Of a stretch of DNA of 64,000 nucleotides, positions 42,850-52,131 are shown in pieces. Position numbers and translations under genes: made by a program. Below the pieces are notes generated by a model. It searched no databases. It saw only the letters and a list, made by a program, of their open reading frames with translations, and was not told the origin of the DNA. The DNA comes from Kiritimatiellia bacterium (lineage in GTDB: Bacteria > Verrucomicrobiota > Kiritimatiellia > CAIVKH01), in the NCBI GenBank assembly GCA_023953695.1, contig JAMLJG010000008.1:45274-109273 (forward strand), given 5' to 3'. Each line of letters opens with the position of its first letter. The first letter of the stretch is position 1.

Positions 42850-43677
42850 CTATTCGCCCAATAGTTTGATGAGAATCGCGTAGTCTTGGTCCGCCCAGCC
42901 GCGGTCCATGGCGGCCTCCAATTGTCGGATCACCGCTTCGCACATGGGGAGTGGCGCGAAACCGCTGTCGCGCGCGAGTCGCATATCTTTGAGCATGTGG
43001 CGGACGGCGAATTGTGCGGAGTAATCGTTTGCGCGGAGCTTCGGCTCTTTAATTTTGGCGACTGGCGACCACGCCATGCTGATGCGAAGCAGGTCGAAGA
43101 ACTGCTGATCGCTCAATCCGTTGCTGCGCGCGAGTGCGAGGCTTTCGCAGAGCACAGCCGACTGCACCGCGATTGCGAGATTGGATGCGAGCTTGAATGC
43201 TGCGGCTTGCGCCCCCGTATTGGATCGAAACTGCTGCTTCGAAAGGCGATCAATCACAGGTTGCACGCGAGCTGCGGTGGCTGCGTCGCCGCCGAGATAG
43301 AACACGGTCGTTCTGCTTTCTGCGCCCGGCACGCTCCCTGTGAAGGGCGCCTCCAAATAGGCTGCGCCGCGCGCGCGGACGCGCGCTTCGAATCGAGTGC
43401 TGCTGTCGGGATCAATCGTGCTGCACTGGATGACCGTGTGGCGAGGTTCGAGTTGCGGAATTAACGGATCGAGCACGCTGGAGACCGCCGCAGGGTCGGA
43501 AACGCAGATGATGAGGGCATCCGCCGCCCGCGCGACTTCGGGAGGAGTTGCCTTCCAATGAGGAAAATCGGGTTTTGGAGTGCGGTTCCATGCTGCGCAA
43601 AGCCAACCATCATCGTTGAGGTGGTGCGCCCAGATTGCGCCGATCAATCCGAGGCCCAAGACGCCCGTTGGGATCAT
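42850..43677 (-). CDS. beta-hydroxyacid dehydrogenase (HIBADH-like)
   Basis: A 275-residue NAD(P)-dependent reductase of the 3-hydroxyisobutyrate dehydrogenase family. The Rossmann motif VLGLGLIGAIWA and the NADP-favouring NRTPKP are near the start. APFTGSVPGAES is the substrate loop and FKLASNLAIA contains the catalytic Lys. It lies convergent to mmsA, 23 bases from its stop. A link to semialdehyde metabolism (reducing malonate semialdehyde to 3-hydroxypropionate) is possible but not shown; glyoxylate or succinate semialdehyde reductases look the same. Confidence 0.85.
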   Translation of the reverse strand: MIPTGVLGLGLIGAIWAHHLNDDGWLCAAWNRTPKPDFPHWKATPPEVARAADALIICVSDPAAVSSVLDPLIPQLEPRHTVIQCSTIDPDSSTRFEARVRARGAAYLEAPFTGSVPGAESRTTVFYLGGDAATAARVQPVIDRLSKQQFRSNTGAQAAAFKLASNLAIAVQSAVLCESLALARSNGLSDQQFFDLLRISMAWSPVAKIKEPKLRANDYSAQFAVRHMLKDMRLARDSGFAPLPMCEAVIRQLEAAMDRGWADQDYAILIKLLGE

Positions 43678-43708
43678 CGCGCGCCTGCCCTTCTGGATGG
43701 GATCTCGC

Positions 43709-44365
43709 TCACTGCGCGAGTCCGAGTTTTTTCAGTTTGGGGCGGATCACGAATTGGCAATAGCCCTGGTTCTTGTTGTTGACGTAGTAGTCCTGATGGT
43801 GCTCCTCCGCCTTGTAGAAGGGCGTTGCGGGGAGGATTTCGGTGACGATGGGGTCGGTGTATTCTCCGGAGGCTCGAAGTTTTTCGAGCGACGCTTCCGC
43901 CGCTTTTCGTTGCGCGGTTGTGTGATAGAAGATTGCAGAGCGATATTGCGTGCCGACATCGTTGCCCTGCCGATTAAGCTGCGTGGGATCGTGCGCATGC
44001 CAGAAGACATCGAGGAGCTTCTCGTAGCTCGTCTTTTGCGGGTCGTACTCGATTTCAATCGCTTCCGCGTGGCCAGTGTTTCCGCTGCAGACCTGTTCAT
44101 AGGTCGGATTTTCCGTTTCGCCGCCGATATAGCCCGACTCGACGTTCAAGACGCCGGGAATCTGCTCAAAAACGGCTTCTGTGCACCAGAAACAGCCTCC
44201 CGCAAACGTTGCGAATTCAGTTTGTTGAGGCATGGCTGATTCTCCTGGCTGAGATGGAGTTTGCGGTTCCGCCTGTGATCGCGCCGATCGCGTTGACGCA
44301 GCTTGGCGCCAGCCAATTATCGCCATTGCCACAGCCGCCAACGCAATAAGTGCTCGTGGTTTCAT
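43709..44365 (-). CDS. msrA: peptide-methionine (S)-S-oxide reductase
   Basis: A 218-residue MsrA that repairs oxidised methionine. The active-site [19 protein letters not shown] near residue 55 and [18 protein letters not shown] are diagnostic, with [17 protein letters not shown] following. The first 30 residues form a hydrophobic helix ([14 protein letters not shown]), so the enzyme is exported or anchored to face the periplasm, unlike cytosolic MsrA. It lies 31 bases from the HIBADH-like gene, on the same strand. Confidence 0.95.
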   Translation of the reverse strand: MKPRALIALAAVAMAIIGWRQAASTRSARSQAEPQTPSQPGESAMPQQTEFATFAGGCFWCTEAVFEQIPGVLNVESGYIGGETENPTYEQVCSGNTGHAEAIEIEYDPQKTSYEKLLDVFWHAHDPTQLNRQGNDVGTQYRSAIFYHTTAQRKAAEASLEKLRASGEYTDPIVTEILPATPFYKAEEHHQDYYVNNKNQGYCQFVIRPKLKKLGLAQ

Positions 44366-44534
44366 GTAACTTCTGTCGCCCCGTTCAAGCCACCCTTACA
44401 CCGCAATTCTGACACCGCTTCCGCTCGATCGTTGATGCGAATATTCCGGTGACACAGAATGAGACATTGAGGCGCACTAACCTCACCCTGAAAGGTAATG
44501 GGCAATAATTGGACAGCGTTGGCGTTATATATCC

Positions 44535-46064
44535 ATGAAGAAGTCCGCCGCTAGCCTATTGACCGGTCTTCTCGCCGCTCTCGTCGCGTCCGGTACCGGT
44601 GCGGAACCAGTCGTGACCCGTGTGGACCGCGATGGTGCCGACGCCTTCCGCATAGATTTCACCGGACCCACGAATCATTGGTATTACGTGCAAGTCGCCG
44701 ATCGCCTGGACGAACCTCACTGGAGAAATCCATGCGTCATCTGGTCAACCGGTGTCACCGCCGTATCCTTCTGGGAAGGCGCCACCCGGAGCTCCGTCTT
44801 CCGGATACTGCAGGACCCGATTCCCACCGCGCACGTGGCAAGATACCGCAACCTCCATAGTAATTTGTTTGCGTTCGCAGACCGGGTCGCCGCATTGCCC
44901 CCAAAAACCAACGAGCCCCATACGGCGTTGGGCCTGCCCTCGCTCTTGAGCAACGGCAACAGGGGCTGGACCCTCCTGACCGCGACCAACCGAACGCGCA
45001 TGTTGTCGGAGTGTGATCGGTATCATGAAATGGGCGCCGGCGTCCTCAAATTGGACATTACCTATCCACTCCTTACCCCGTCCTTCCATCAACAGCTTGC
45101 GAATCAACCGGGGTATGGCTGGTACGCGGGCATCACGGTGACCAACTACCTCCTTGTGTATGCAGAACTGATCCAAAGAGCTCGCTCCAACGGAATGGCC
45201 ATCGCCATTGAACACAGCTCTTTAATCCCCTCCTATTCCGTCATAGACCCGTTCTTCTATTATGACGAGATTCGCGCGCTGGGCGCCGACGCTGGCCGGC
45301 AGCGATACCGTGCGGAACGAAGTGCGGAGTGCGAGCTCATCATGCAGTGGCTGGCCCCCGACTTTTTCAGCGTCGTCCTGGAACCGGATGCGCAGAATAC
45401 GCATTTTGGCGGATTCGACCTTCAACCGCTCATGTATCCCGAACAATGGCAGTCGTACGTGCAGCAAGTCGTGGACGACCTCGCGGTCTTGTTCCCGATG
45501 CAGGACACGCGAATGGGCGCGGGGCTGGGAACCTGGGAGGATGAAACCTACAAAGACCTCTTCATCGCGGTCACGAATTTGCACTACGTTGACTTGCACA
45601 TCTATCCCTTGGCGAACTCCGACACGCATTACCTCACGAATATGATTCAGTGGTGCGACGACGTGATGGCCGCCGGCAAACGCGTGTCCATCGGCGAAGC
45701 CTGGCTGTACAAGGCCAGTGCCGAAGACATGCAGAACGGCAATGCGTTCCACGACGAGGTCTATGCCCGCGACTTGTATGGATTCTGGGAGCCGCTGGAT
45801 ATTGCCTTCATCCAGGTCGTGGACCAATTCGCGCGGAAGCAGGACATGCTCTTTCTCGCGTTCTTCTGGCCGAATTATCTCTTTGGCTACGTGGATTACA
45901 CCACCGGTTTCCAACTCGATCCGGGACAAACGCCCGACGATCTGCCCCCCTCGGTGCGTTTGGGCATGGCCGACGATATCTTGATGGACGCCTTATCCGT
46001 TCCGCAACCGTTCTACACGGAAACGGGCCGCGTCATGCAAAGGCTCTTTTCGCAAGGCGAATAA
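44535..46064 (+). CDS. secreted glycosidase-like protein, unclassified
   Basis: A 509-residue protein with a signal peptide (SLLTGLLAALVASGTGA). Residues 25-100 look like a beta-sandwich domain (HWYYVQVADRLDEPHW). The rest has the alternating pattern of a TIM barrel: AGVLKLDITYPLL, NGMAIAIEHSS, FFSVVLEPDAQN and KRVSIGEAWLYKAS. The Glu in VVLEPD and the Glu in SIGEAW sit where clan GH-A enzymes keep acid/base and nucleophile, so a retaining glycosidase is plausible. I cannot name the family. Codon use is more even and less TTG/GCG-biased than in neighbouring genes, hinting at later acquisition. Confidence 0.65.
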   Translation: MKKSAASLLTGLLAALVASGTGAEPVVTRVDRDGADAFRIDFTGPTNHWYYVQVADRLDEPHWRNPCVIWSTGVTAVSFWEGATRSSVFRILQDPIPTAHVARYRNLHSNLFAFADRVAALPPKTNEPHTALGLPSLLSNGNRGWTLLTATNRTRMLSECDRYHEMGAGVLKLDITYPLLTPSFHQQLANQPGYGWYAGITVTNYLLVYAELIQRARSNGMAIAIEHSSLIPSYSVIDPFFYYDEIRALGADAGRQRYRAERSAECELIMQWLAPDFFSVVLEPDAQNTHFGGFDLQPLMYPEQWQSYVQQVVDDLAVLFPMQDTRMGAGLGTWEDETYKDLFIAVTNLHYVDLHIYPLANSDTHYLTNMIQWCDDVMAAGKRVSIGEAWLYKASAEDMQNGNAFHDEVYARDLYGFWEPLDIAFIQVVDQFARKQDMLFLAFFWPNYLFGYVDYTTGFQLDPGQTPDDLPPSVRLGMADDILMDALSVPQPFYTETGRVMQRLFSQGE

Positions 46065-46104
46065 CATCCAGGATCACCCGGCGGAAAGCGATGCCGCACA
46101 CGGG

Positions 46105-46320
46105 CTAGTCCAGCTCTACGACCAGTCGGAGATGCGCCGCATCCGGCGTGGGTTGCGGAATGCTGATCTCCGCAGTGTACCAGCTCACCGGGTTGCCCGG
46201 CTCCGTCAGCACAATCTGATGCGTGCGCGTGGTCCAAATACCGGACACGAGATCGGACGTCTGCTGAAACCGGATCGTTGCGTCGGTCGCGTTGTTGGCC
46301 GGCGGCTCGCGCGCGGCTGT
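46105..46320 (-). pseudogene. C-terminal fragment of a surface/secreted protein
   Basis: About 70 codons ending LVVELD. IRFQQTSDLVSGIWTTRTHQ and AAHLRLVVELD follow the beta-strand pattern found at the C-terminus of many exported PVC-group proteins (QxSxDLxxW ... RLxVE). The upstream continuation is not protein-like and no start or signal is seen. It is probably the tail of a larger gene lost when the region was rearranged. The remaining bases from 46321 to 46560 hold nothing convincing. Confidence 0.4.
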
Positions 46321-46560
46321 CATAAGTGCGCTGTGATCTCGGATACCTATGCGATCTTCTCTTCCGCGCCGGCAAATGAGGTGCAACCCGTGCATCCTAT
46401 CTATTGGCCAGAGCGATCCGAGAAGTGCAAAGCGGATGAGGTGTTGATGCTCTATCTGTAGCAACCCATCTTCTCATTCGATCCGATAGATCTCTCGTGT
46501 ATAGAGTCTGACAGTATCGCGGGAGTGTGATGAGCGCCCCCATGGTCTTTTCTTTTGACA

Positions 46561-46962
46561 TCACAACCTCCTTGTAATTGAGCGGAGCGCGTATGTGGTA
46601 TCAGCAGCCATGGCCTCGGTGAAGCCGGGCAGGTTTGGATGGGTATCCTGCTCGTCTACGTAGATTCTCAGCACGGCATTTCGCAAGAGGATAAGTGCAC
46701 CCACGACATTGGGGTTCCGGCTTCTTGTTTTGTCCTCGAACCAGCACGCGTCCTTGCGCCAGTGGTTTCGATTCGCCACTCCGCCCCAATGCCCGCGGAC
46801 CGCGTTCATCCATTGTTGTGGCGCGCGCTCATCGCGGGGCAGACTGCTCAGGTAGTATCGGCGCGTCGGTTCGCCCGGATTGACTTGGGTGCCCCTGTAG
46901 CTCTCCACGACCAACACCGTGCGCGCATACGGGAAGCCCACGGTCATGGCCTCAACGGCCAA
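46561..46962 (-). pseudogene. ISAs1-type transposase remnant
   Basis: A 133-codon frame carrying the C-terminal part of a DDE transposase. YARTVLVVESYRG, RRYYLSSLPRDERAPQQW, and VRGHWGGVANRNHWRKDACW with FEDKTRSRNPNVVGALILLRNAVLR split across the end match the ISAs1/'H repeat-associated' type, including the conserved Glu of FED. Full proteins are about 370-400 residues; the N-terminal two thirds with the first catalytic Asp residues are absent. No terminal inverted repeats were found. Confidence 0.7.
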
Positions 46963-47255
46963 GAGGAAGATGCGACGTCGCTCTATGCGTCCATGTCCGC
47001 ATATCGCCAGACACCCCGGCGCGCTGTGTGTTTGGTAGCTTTCATCCCGCCGTATCGTGGGGACTATCGATCATATTGGTTCAGCACAAAATCAACATCC
47101 CTCCTTGCAGGAGGTTACACAAGACAATGAAAAGACCCTGGCGAGGGGGGGGGAAATGTGCGGGGTTGCATTGCGTGTGGGGCAACGGTGTGATATACAG
47201 GACTGCTTGCTTGGAATTGAAACGGGAGCGTTCGGGCTCCGTGCGCAAGTATTTT
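46963..47255. other. intergenic region upstream of gnd
   Basis: About 290 bases without a supportable gene. The part next to the transposase remnant shows no continuation of that frame. A run of nine G (near 47145) and the small stem GGAG/CTCC (47225-47240) precede the gnd ribosome-binding site. No promoter is clear enough to call. Confidence 0.4.
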
Positions 47256-47265
47256 GGAGGAAGTT

Positions 47266-48687
47266 ATGAGTGTGACACAGGCAGATATCGGACTGATTGG
47301 TTTGGCCGTGATGGGGGAGAACCTCGTCCTGAATATGGCCAACAACGGATTTTCGGTGGCGGTGTTCAATCGAACTGTATCGAAGGTGGACGATTTTGTT
47401 CAGACGCGCGCGGCCGGAAAGGCGATTCTGGGCGCTCACACGCTTCAGGAGTTGGTTGCATCGCTCAAGCGCCCGCGTCGCGTGATGACGATGGTGAAGG
47501 CGGGTCCGGCGGTGGACCAGTTGATCGAGCAGTTGATTCCGCTGCTGGAGCCGGGCGACATCATCATTGATGGAGGCAATTCGTGGTTTGAAGATACGCA
47601 GCGCCGCCAGAAGCAGGTGGAATCGCGGGGGTTGCTCTACATTGGAACCGGCGTGTCGGGCGGCGAAGAGGGCGCCTTGCGCGGGCCGAGCATTATGCCC
47701 GGCGGATCGCCTGCGGCATGGCCGCATGTGAAACCGATTTTGCAGGCGATTGCCGCGAAGGTGAATGGCGAGCCGTGCTGCGACTGGGTGGGATCGGATG
47801 GCGCGGGGCACTTCGTGAAGATGGTGCACAACGGCATTGAATATGGCGACATGCAGCTCATTTGCGAGGCCTACGACTTGCTCAAGCGCGGCCTCGGCAT
47901 GACGGCGCAGGAGCTTCACGACATTTTTTCGATTTGGAACAAAGGCGAGCTGGATTCCTATTTGATTGAGATTACGGCGAAGGTCTTCACGCGGACGGAT
48001 TCGGAGACGGGCCGCCCGCTGGTGGACGTGATCTTGGATGCAGCGGGGCAGAAGGGTACGGGCAAGTGGACGAGCAGCATTGCGCTGGATCTCGGGGTGC
48101 CGGTGACACTGATCACGGAATCTGTGTTCGCGCGGATTATGGCGGCGCACAAGGAGGAGCGCGTTGCGGCGTCGAAGAAATTGCGCGGGCCGAAGAGCGC
48201 CTATCGGGGCGATCGCGCGAAATTCATTGAGTCCATTCGCCAGGCGCTGTTTGTCGCCAAAATCTGCTCGTATGCGCAGGGCTTTGCGCTGTTGAAGTCG
48301 GCGTCCGACAAATACGGCTGGAAGCTCAACCTTGGGCAACTCGCGATGCTGTGGCGCGGCGGGTGCATCATTCGCGCGGCGTTTCTCACGCAGATTCGCG
48401 ATGCCTTCAGTCGGCGCAAAGCGCCCGCGAATCTCTTGCTCGATCCGAACTTCAAGAAGATTGTGGTTCGCGGGCAAGGAAGCTTGCGCCGGGTAATTCA
48501 ACAGGCGGCGAAGCTGGGTATCCCGGTTCCGTGCTTTGGCGCGGCGCTGGCGTACTTCGACAGCTACCGCTCGGAGGTGTTGCCGGCGAATCTTCTGCAG
48601 GCGCAACGCGACTTCTTCGGCGCACACACGTATGAGCGTGTGGACAAGCCGCGCGGCCAATTTTTCCACACGGAGTGGATGGACTAG
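47266..48687 (+). CDS. gnd: 6-phosphogluconate dehydrogenase, decarboxylating
   Basis: A 473-residue pentose-phosphate-pathway enzyme oxidising 6-phosphogluconate to ribulose-5-phosphate with NADP. IGLIGLAVMGENLVLNMANNG, the NADP loop FNRTVSK, GTGVSGGEEGALRGPSIMPGG and FVKMVHNGIEYGDMQLI (catalytic Lys) are diagnostic. The length is that of the long dimeric form. GGAGG six bases before ATG 47266 fixes the start. Confidence 0.98.
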   Translation: MSVTQADIGLIGLAVMGENLVLNMANNGFSVAVFNRTVSKVDDFVQTRAAGKAILGAHTLQELVASLKRPRRVMTMVKAGPAVDQLIEQLIPLLEPGDIIIDGGNSWFEDTQRRQKQVESRGLLYIGTGVSGGEEGALRGPSIMPGGSPAAWPHVKPILQAIAAKVNGEPCCDWVGSDGAGHFVKMVHNGIEYGDMQLICEAYDLLKRGLGMTAQELHDIFSIWNKGELDSYLIEITAKVFTRTDSETGRPLVDVILDAAGQKGTGKWTSSIALDLGVPVTLITESVFARIMAAHKEERVAASKKLRGPKSAYRGDRAKFIESIRQALFVAKICSYAQGFALLKSASDKYGWKLNLGQLAMLWRGGCIIRAAFLTQIRDAFSRRKAPANLLLDPNFKKIVVRGQGSLRRVIQQAAKLGIPVPCFGAALAYFDSYRSEVLPANLLQAQRDFFGAHTYERVDKPRGQFFHTEWMD

Positions 48688-48728
48688 CGGACGGTCGGGC
48701 CGCTTGCGCGGCCGATGGGTTGTTCGCG

Positions 48729-48757
48729 GCGCGCCGAAAGACTGTTCTTCGGCGCGC
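48729..48757 (+). terminator. GC-rich hairpin between gnd and the MATE gene
   Basis: Ten-base arms GCGCGCCGAA and TTCGGCGCGC with a nine-base loop, 41 bases after the gnd stop. No T-run follows, so it is a weak terminator or an mRNA-stabilising hairpin. Its presence argues for the MATE start at 48778 rather than upstream. Confidence 0.45.
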
Positions 48758-48777
48758 GCGCACCGGATGCCTTGGCG

Positions 48778-50124
48778 ATGCAGACGTATGATCTTACGAC
48801 GGGGCCGGTGCGGCCGCTGCTGCGGAAGTTGGCGATGCCAGCGGCCATCGGCATTTTCTGCAATACGCTCTACAATCTGACCGACACGTATTTTGCGGGG
48901 AAGCTGTCCACTGCCGCGTTGGCCGGGCTTTCGGTTTCGTTTCCGGTCTTCTTCAGCATCATTGCGGTGGGCGCGGGATTGAGCGCGGGCACGACGGCGC
49001 TGATTGCGTTTGCGCTGGGGCGGGGAGACATTGCGCGGGCGCGTTTGCTCGCGGCGCAGTCACTTTCGTTCGGGATCATCGCGGGTGTTTTGTTGACGAT
49101 TCTGGGCCTTATTTTCATGCGGCCGCTGTTTGTCTTGCTGGGCGCGAGTGGTGGCTATCTGGAGAGCGCGGTTCAGTACATGCGGATCGTTTTCATCGGG
49201 TCCGTCTTTTTTGTTGGGAGTTACGCGGTCAATGCGGGCCTCGTGGCGCGAGGTGATACGCACACGTTGCGCAATATGTTGGCGGTGGGCGCGCTGCTCA
49301 ATGCGGGGCTGGATCCGTGGTTCATGTTTGGAGGGTTCGGCATTCCCGCGATGGGGCTCTCGGGTGTGGCGCTTTCGACCATTCTGATTCAAGCGGGTGG
49401 GATGTGCTACATGATCTATCGCGCGCGGAGGGCAGGGCTGTTCACTGCGGAGACGTGGGGTCAGTTGCGGCCGCGCGGGGAGCCCTTTCGGCGAATCTTT
49501 GGACAGGGCGCGCCGTCGGCCTTGAATCACGTTACGATTGGCGTCGGCATTTTTGTGATCACCTATTTTGCGAGTCGGTTTGGCCATGTGGCGGTCGCGG
49601 GGTATGGCGTTGCGACGCGGATTGAGCAGGTGGTGTTGTTGCCCGTGCTGGGGTTGACTTCGGCGACGCTGGCGATCGCGGGGCAGAGCCTTGGAGCGGG
49701 TCGCATTGAGCGGGTGCGCGAGGCGTGGCACGCGGGGCTGCGCGAGGGTTTGTTGGTGATGTTGGTGGGTGGAGCGTTGATGTTCCTCTTTGCGCGGCCG
49801 GCGATTGGATTGTTCGCGAGCGAATCGAACGTGGTGGCGATCGGTGTGGGGTATTTGCACGTCACCGTGTTTGTGCTCTATGCGTACGTTTTTCTTTTCA
49901 TCACGACGTCGCTATTGCAGGCGATTCAGCAGCCGATGTATGCGCTGTGGATCGGGCTCTATCGCCAGATTCTCGCGCCATTGGTGTTGTATCCGCTGCT
50001 GACGGGCCGCCTGGGGATTCTCGGCTTGTGGTTTGGTGTTGGCCTTGTCACGTGGTCTGCCGCGCTGTTCACATTGGCGTGGGGCCGTCGCGCACTGCGC
50101 AAGCTGACTCATCGAAGCGAATAA
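48778..50124 (+). CDS. MATE family efflux transporter
   Basis: A 448-residue twelve-helix exporter of the MATE (DinF/NorM) family, expelling cationic drugs or metabolites by H+ or Na+ antiport. LATGPVRPLL-like LTTGPVRPLLRKLAMPA at the N-terminus, LYNLTDTYFAGKLSTAALAG in helix 1, and LDPWFMFGGFGIPAMGLSGVAL in the middle are family patterns. ATG 48778 gives the usual N-terminus. The substrate is unknown. Confidence 0.93.
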   Translation: MQTYDLTTGPVRPLLRKLAMPAAIGIFCNTLYNLTDTYFAGKLSTAALAGLSVSFPVFFSIIAVGAGLSAGTTALIAFALGRGDIARARLLAAQSLSFGIIAGVLLTILGLIFMRPLFVLLGASGGYLESAVQYMRIVFIGSVFFVGSYAVNAGLVARGDTHTLRNMLAVGALLNAGLDPWFMFGGFGIPAMGLSGVALSTILIQAGGMCYMIYRARRAGLFTAETWGQLRPRGEPFRRIFGQGAPSALNHVTIGVGIFVITYFASRFGHVAVAGYGVATRIEQVVLLPVLGLTSATLAIAGQSLGAGRIERVREAWHAGLREGLLVMLVGGALMFLFARPAIGLFASESNVVAIGVGYLHVTVFVLYAYVFLFITTSLLQAIQQPMYALWIGLYRQILAPLVLYPLLTGRLGILGLWFGVGLVTWSAALFTLAWGRRALRKLTHRSE

Positions 50125-50187
50125 TTCGATCGGGGTGTAAGGTTGAGGCCGCGCGCGCGGACGAACCTTAATCTGGAGGAGTAGAAG

Positions 50188-51336
50188 ATGACTGAACGCA
50201 CATTCCCGCCATTCGACCTCGCGCGCCTATTGACTACGGTCTTTGCCCCGGAAGGAGGCGAGCGCGTAGCGGTGTTGATTGACTTGGACGATCCGAAGGA
50301 CATGCAGGATTACCGCTTCTTGAGGAATCCGGCTTACACCATTCAGCGGCATGCCTACGAGGTGGTGCATCAGAGGTTGAAGGCTGGGATTCTGAATCTT
50401 ACGGGCGGCGAGATGTTTGCCTATCAGATCACCGGGGGCAGCAACTTGGATTTGCCGGATCTGGCCTATGATGCGGCGGGTCGCGCGATCAGTCTCGAGA
50501 GAGATGTGTATTCGAAGTACGACTTGATCCTCGCGATCACGACGTATTCCGCCACCGCGCCGCTGACGGCGTTTGCCAAGCAATTTGGATTCCGCGGCGC
50601 GACCATGCACGGAATGAACGACATCATTTTGCGCACCGGGCTTGCGGTGGACTACAACGAGGTGAGTCGCGATGCCGAGGCGCTGCGCGCGGGAATGACG
50701 GGGGCCGATTGGGCCGATCTCGATTTTGGTGTCGGGGACAAGACCTACACGCTTCGCCTGCAGCTCGGAAAGCAAGCGGCACAGAAAAGTCACGGTCTGT
50801 GTCGCGGCAAAGAGCCCGATGTGGCCAATTTGCCCGCAGGTGAGGTCTATTGGGTGCCGACCGGCGCGGATGGCCAGTTCCCCCTGAAGTACGAGGAAGA
50901 TGGCACTTTGGCCTTGATGACCGTCCAGGGAGGTCGGATCATCAATGCAGAGCTGCTCAAGGGGAGTGAGGAGACCGTGAGGCGACACCTAGCCAAAATT
51001 AAATCGGACCCGGCGACGGGCGAGATTGGCGAACTCGGTTTGGGGACGCAGGTGTTGCCTGTATCGGGGCGCGACATTCAAGACGAGAAGGTCCTCGGCA
51101 CCTTTCACATCGCCACGGGCCGCAGCGACCACCTGGGCGGCAGTCTGACTCCGGACAAGTTTTCTGATGCCAGTCACGCCACGCACGACGATATTCTCTT
51201 TGCGCCACACAAAACACCGGAGGTGACGCACTGCGAAATTCGGCTGCACCGAAATGGCGAGACGATCGTGGTGGCGAAAGATTACAAACCCAGCGCGTAC
51301 TCGCTCGCGCTATTGGACGCGGTTCAACGGTCCTAG
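50188..51336 (+). CDS. M29-like aminopeptidase family protein
   Basis: A 382-residue protein resembling the C-terminal metal site of M29 (AmpS/PepS) aminopeptidases: ANLPAGEVYWVPTG (Glu), GEIGELGLGTQ (Glu), LGTFHIATGRSDHLGG (His) and SHATHDDILFAP (His-Asp) occur in family order. The N-terminal half (VLIDLDDPKDMQDYRFLRNP) differs from classical AmpS. Related folds include the ring-cleaving dioxygenase NicX, so peptidase activity is not certain. The next gene starts six bases after its stop, suggesting a shared pathway with the methyltransferase. A ribosome-binding site (GGAGGAG) precedes the ATG. Confidence 0.6.
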   Translation: MTERTFPPFDLARLLTTVFAPEGGERVAVLIDLDDPKDMQDYRFLRNPAYTIQRHAYEVVHQRLKAGILNLTGGEMFAYQITGGSNLDLPDLAYDAAGRAISLERDVYSKYDLILAITTYSATAPLTAFAKQFGFRGATMHGMNDIILRTGLAVDYNEVSRDAEALRAGMTGADWADLDFGVGDKTYTLRLQLGKQAAQKSHGLCRGKEPDVANLPAGEVYWVPTGADGQFPLKYEEDGTLALMTVQGGRIINAELLKGSEETVRRHLAKIKSDPATGEIGELGLGTQVLPVSGRDIQDEKVLGTFHIATGRSDHLGGSLTPDKFSDASHATHDDILFAPHKTPEVTHCEIRLHRNGETIVVAKDYKPSAYSLALLDAVQRS

Positions 51337-51342
51337 GAGGTC

Positions 51343-52104
51343 ATGTTCACGCCAGCGTTTTATGAATCCACCGAAGTGCTGGCCCAGTATCTGTGGCTGC
51401 ACTATGCGGCGAGGGAGGACGTGGCGTTGCTCAACGGCATTGCCGGGGGCGTTCTGAACTTTCCCGAGCGCTGCGTGAACGAATTGTTGGGCGCTTTGCC
51501 TGAAGGTCGGCTGCGCGCGTTGGATGTGGGGTGTGCGGTGGGGCGGGCGACCTTTGAGCTGGCTCGACACTGCGAAGAGGTGATCGGTCTGGATCGCGTT
51601 CCGCAATTTATTGAAACGGCCGAGAGGCTGCGCGCGCGTGAGACGGTTCTCTACGCATTGCCGATTGAAGGCGAGTTGATGCAGCCTTTTGCGGCGTGGG
51701 CGCCGGACGATGTGGACGTTACGCGCGTTCGCTTCGAGGTGGGCGATGCGGCGAATATCCGCCGCGACATTGGGGAGTTTGACCTCGTATTCGCCGCGAA
51801 TCTGATTTGTCGAATGATGGAGCCGATCCGCTTCCTGTCGCGCTTGTCCGGTTTGGTCAAGCCGGGCGGATTGGCGTTGCTGACAACGCCGAGCACCTGG
51901 AGGCAGATATTCACGCCGCGCGAGAACTGGCTGGGCGGGTATGAGGGAGAGCACGGCCCGGTGCGCACGTTGGATGGTCTGCGAGAATTGTTGGAGCCGA
52001 CATTTGTCTTGGAGCGACGGGTGGACATTCCCTTCCTAATTCGCGAGCACGCTCGGAAATTTGAACTCGTCATCGCCGAAGGCACGGCGTGGCGGAAGCG
52101 ATGA
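51343..52104 (+). CDS. putative 4-mercaptohistidine N1-methyltransferase (OvoA C-terminal type)
   Basis: A 253-residue SAM-dependent methyltransferase that matches the C-terminal domain of ovothiol synthase OvoA. Motif I is LRALDVGCAVGRATFELAR; VIGLDRVPQFIETAE, FDLVFAANLICRM, LVKPGGLALLTTPSTW and FTPRENWLGGYEG are characteristic, as is PFLIREHARKFELVIAEGTAW. In OvoA this domain methylates 5-mercaptohistidine to ovothiol A. Here the iron-dependent sulfoxide synthase and the DinB/FGE-like parts are absent, so it is a stand-alone enzyme. It is coupled to the M29-like gene upstream. Confidence 0.8.
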   Translation: MFTPAFYESTEVLAQYLWLHYAAREDVALLNGIAGGVLNFPERCVNELLGALPEGRLRALDVGCAVGRATFELARHCEEVIGLDRVPQFIETAERLRARETVLYALPIEGELMQPFAAWAPDDVDVTRVRFEVGDAANIRRDIGEFDLVFAANLICRMMEPIRFLSRLSGLVKPGGLALLTTPSTWRQIFTPRENWLGGYEGEHGPVRTLDGLRELLEPTFVLERRVDIPFLIREHARKFELVIAEGTAWRKR

Positions 52105-52131
52105 TTCCGGTTGCGGTGGCTCGACGCGCGA

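Noticed and set aside
39938..42943. A 1001-codon minus-strand frame opposite preA and mmsA
   Set aside because: His/Arg-rich sequence with no domain pattern; preA and mmsA on the other strand are certain.
46397..46561. A 54-codon minus-strand frame with AAGGAGG before its ATG, overlapping the transposase stop
   Set aside because: The sequence (MSKEKTMGALITLPRY...) is not recognisable and lies in a decayed region; the ribosome-binding-site match falls inside the transposase codons. Too weak to call.
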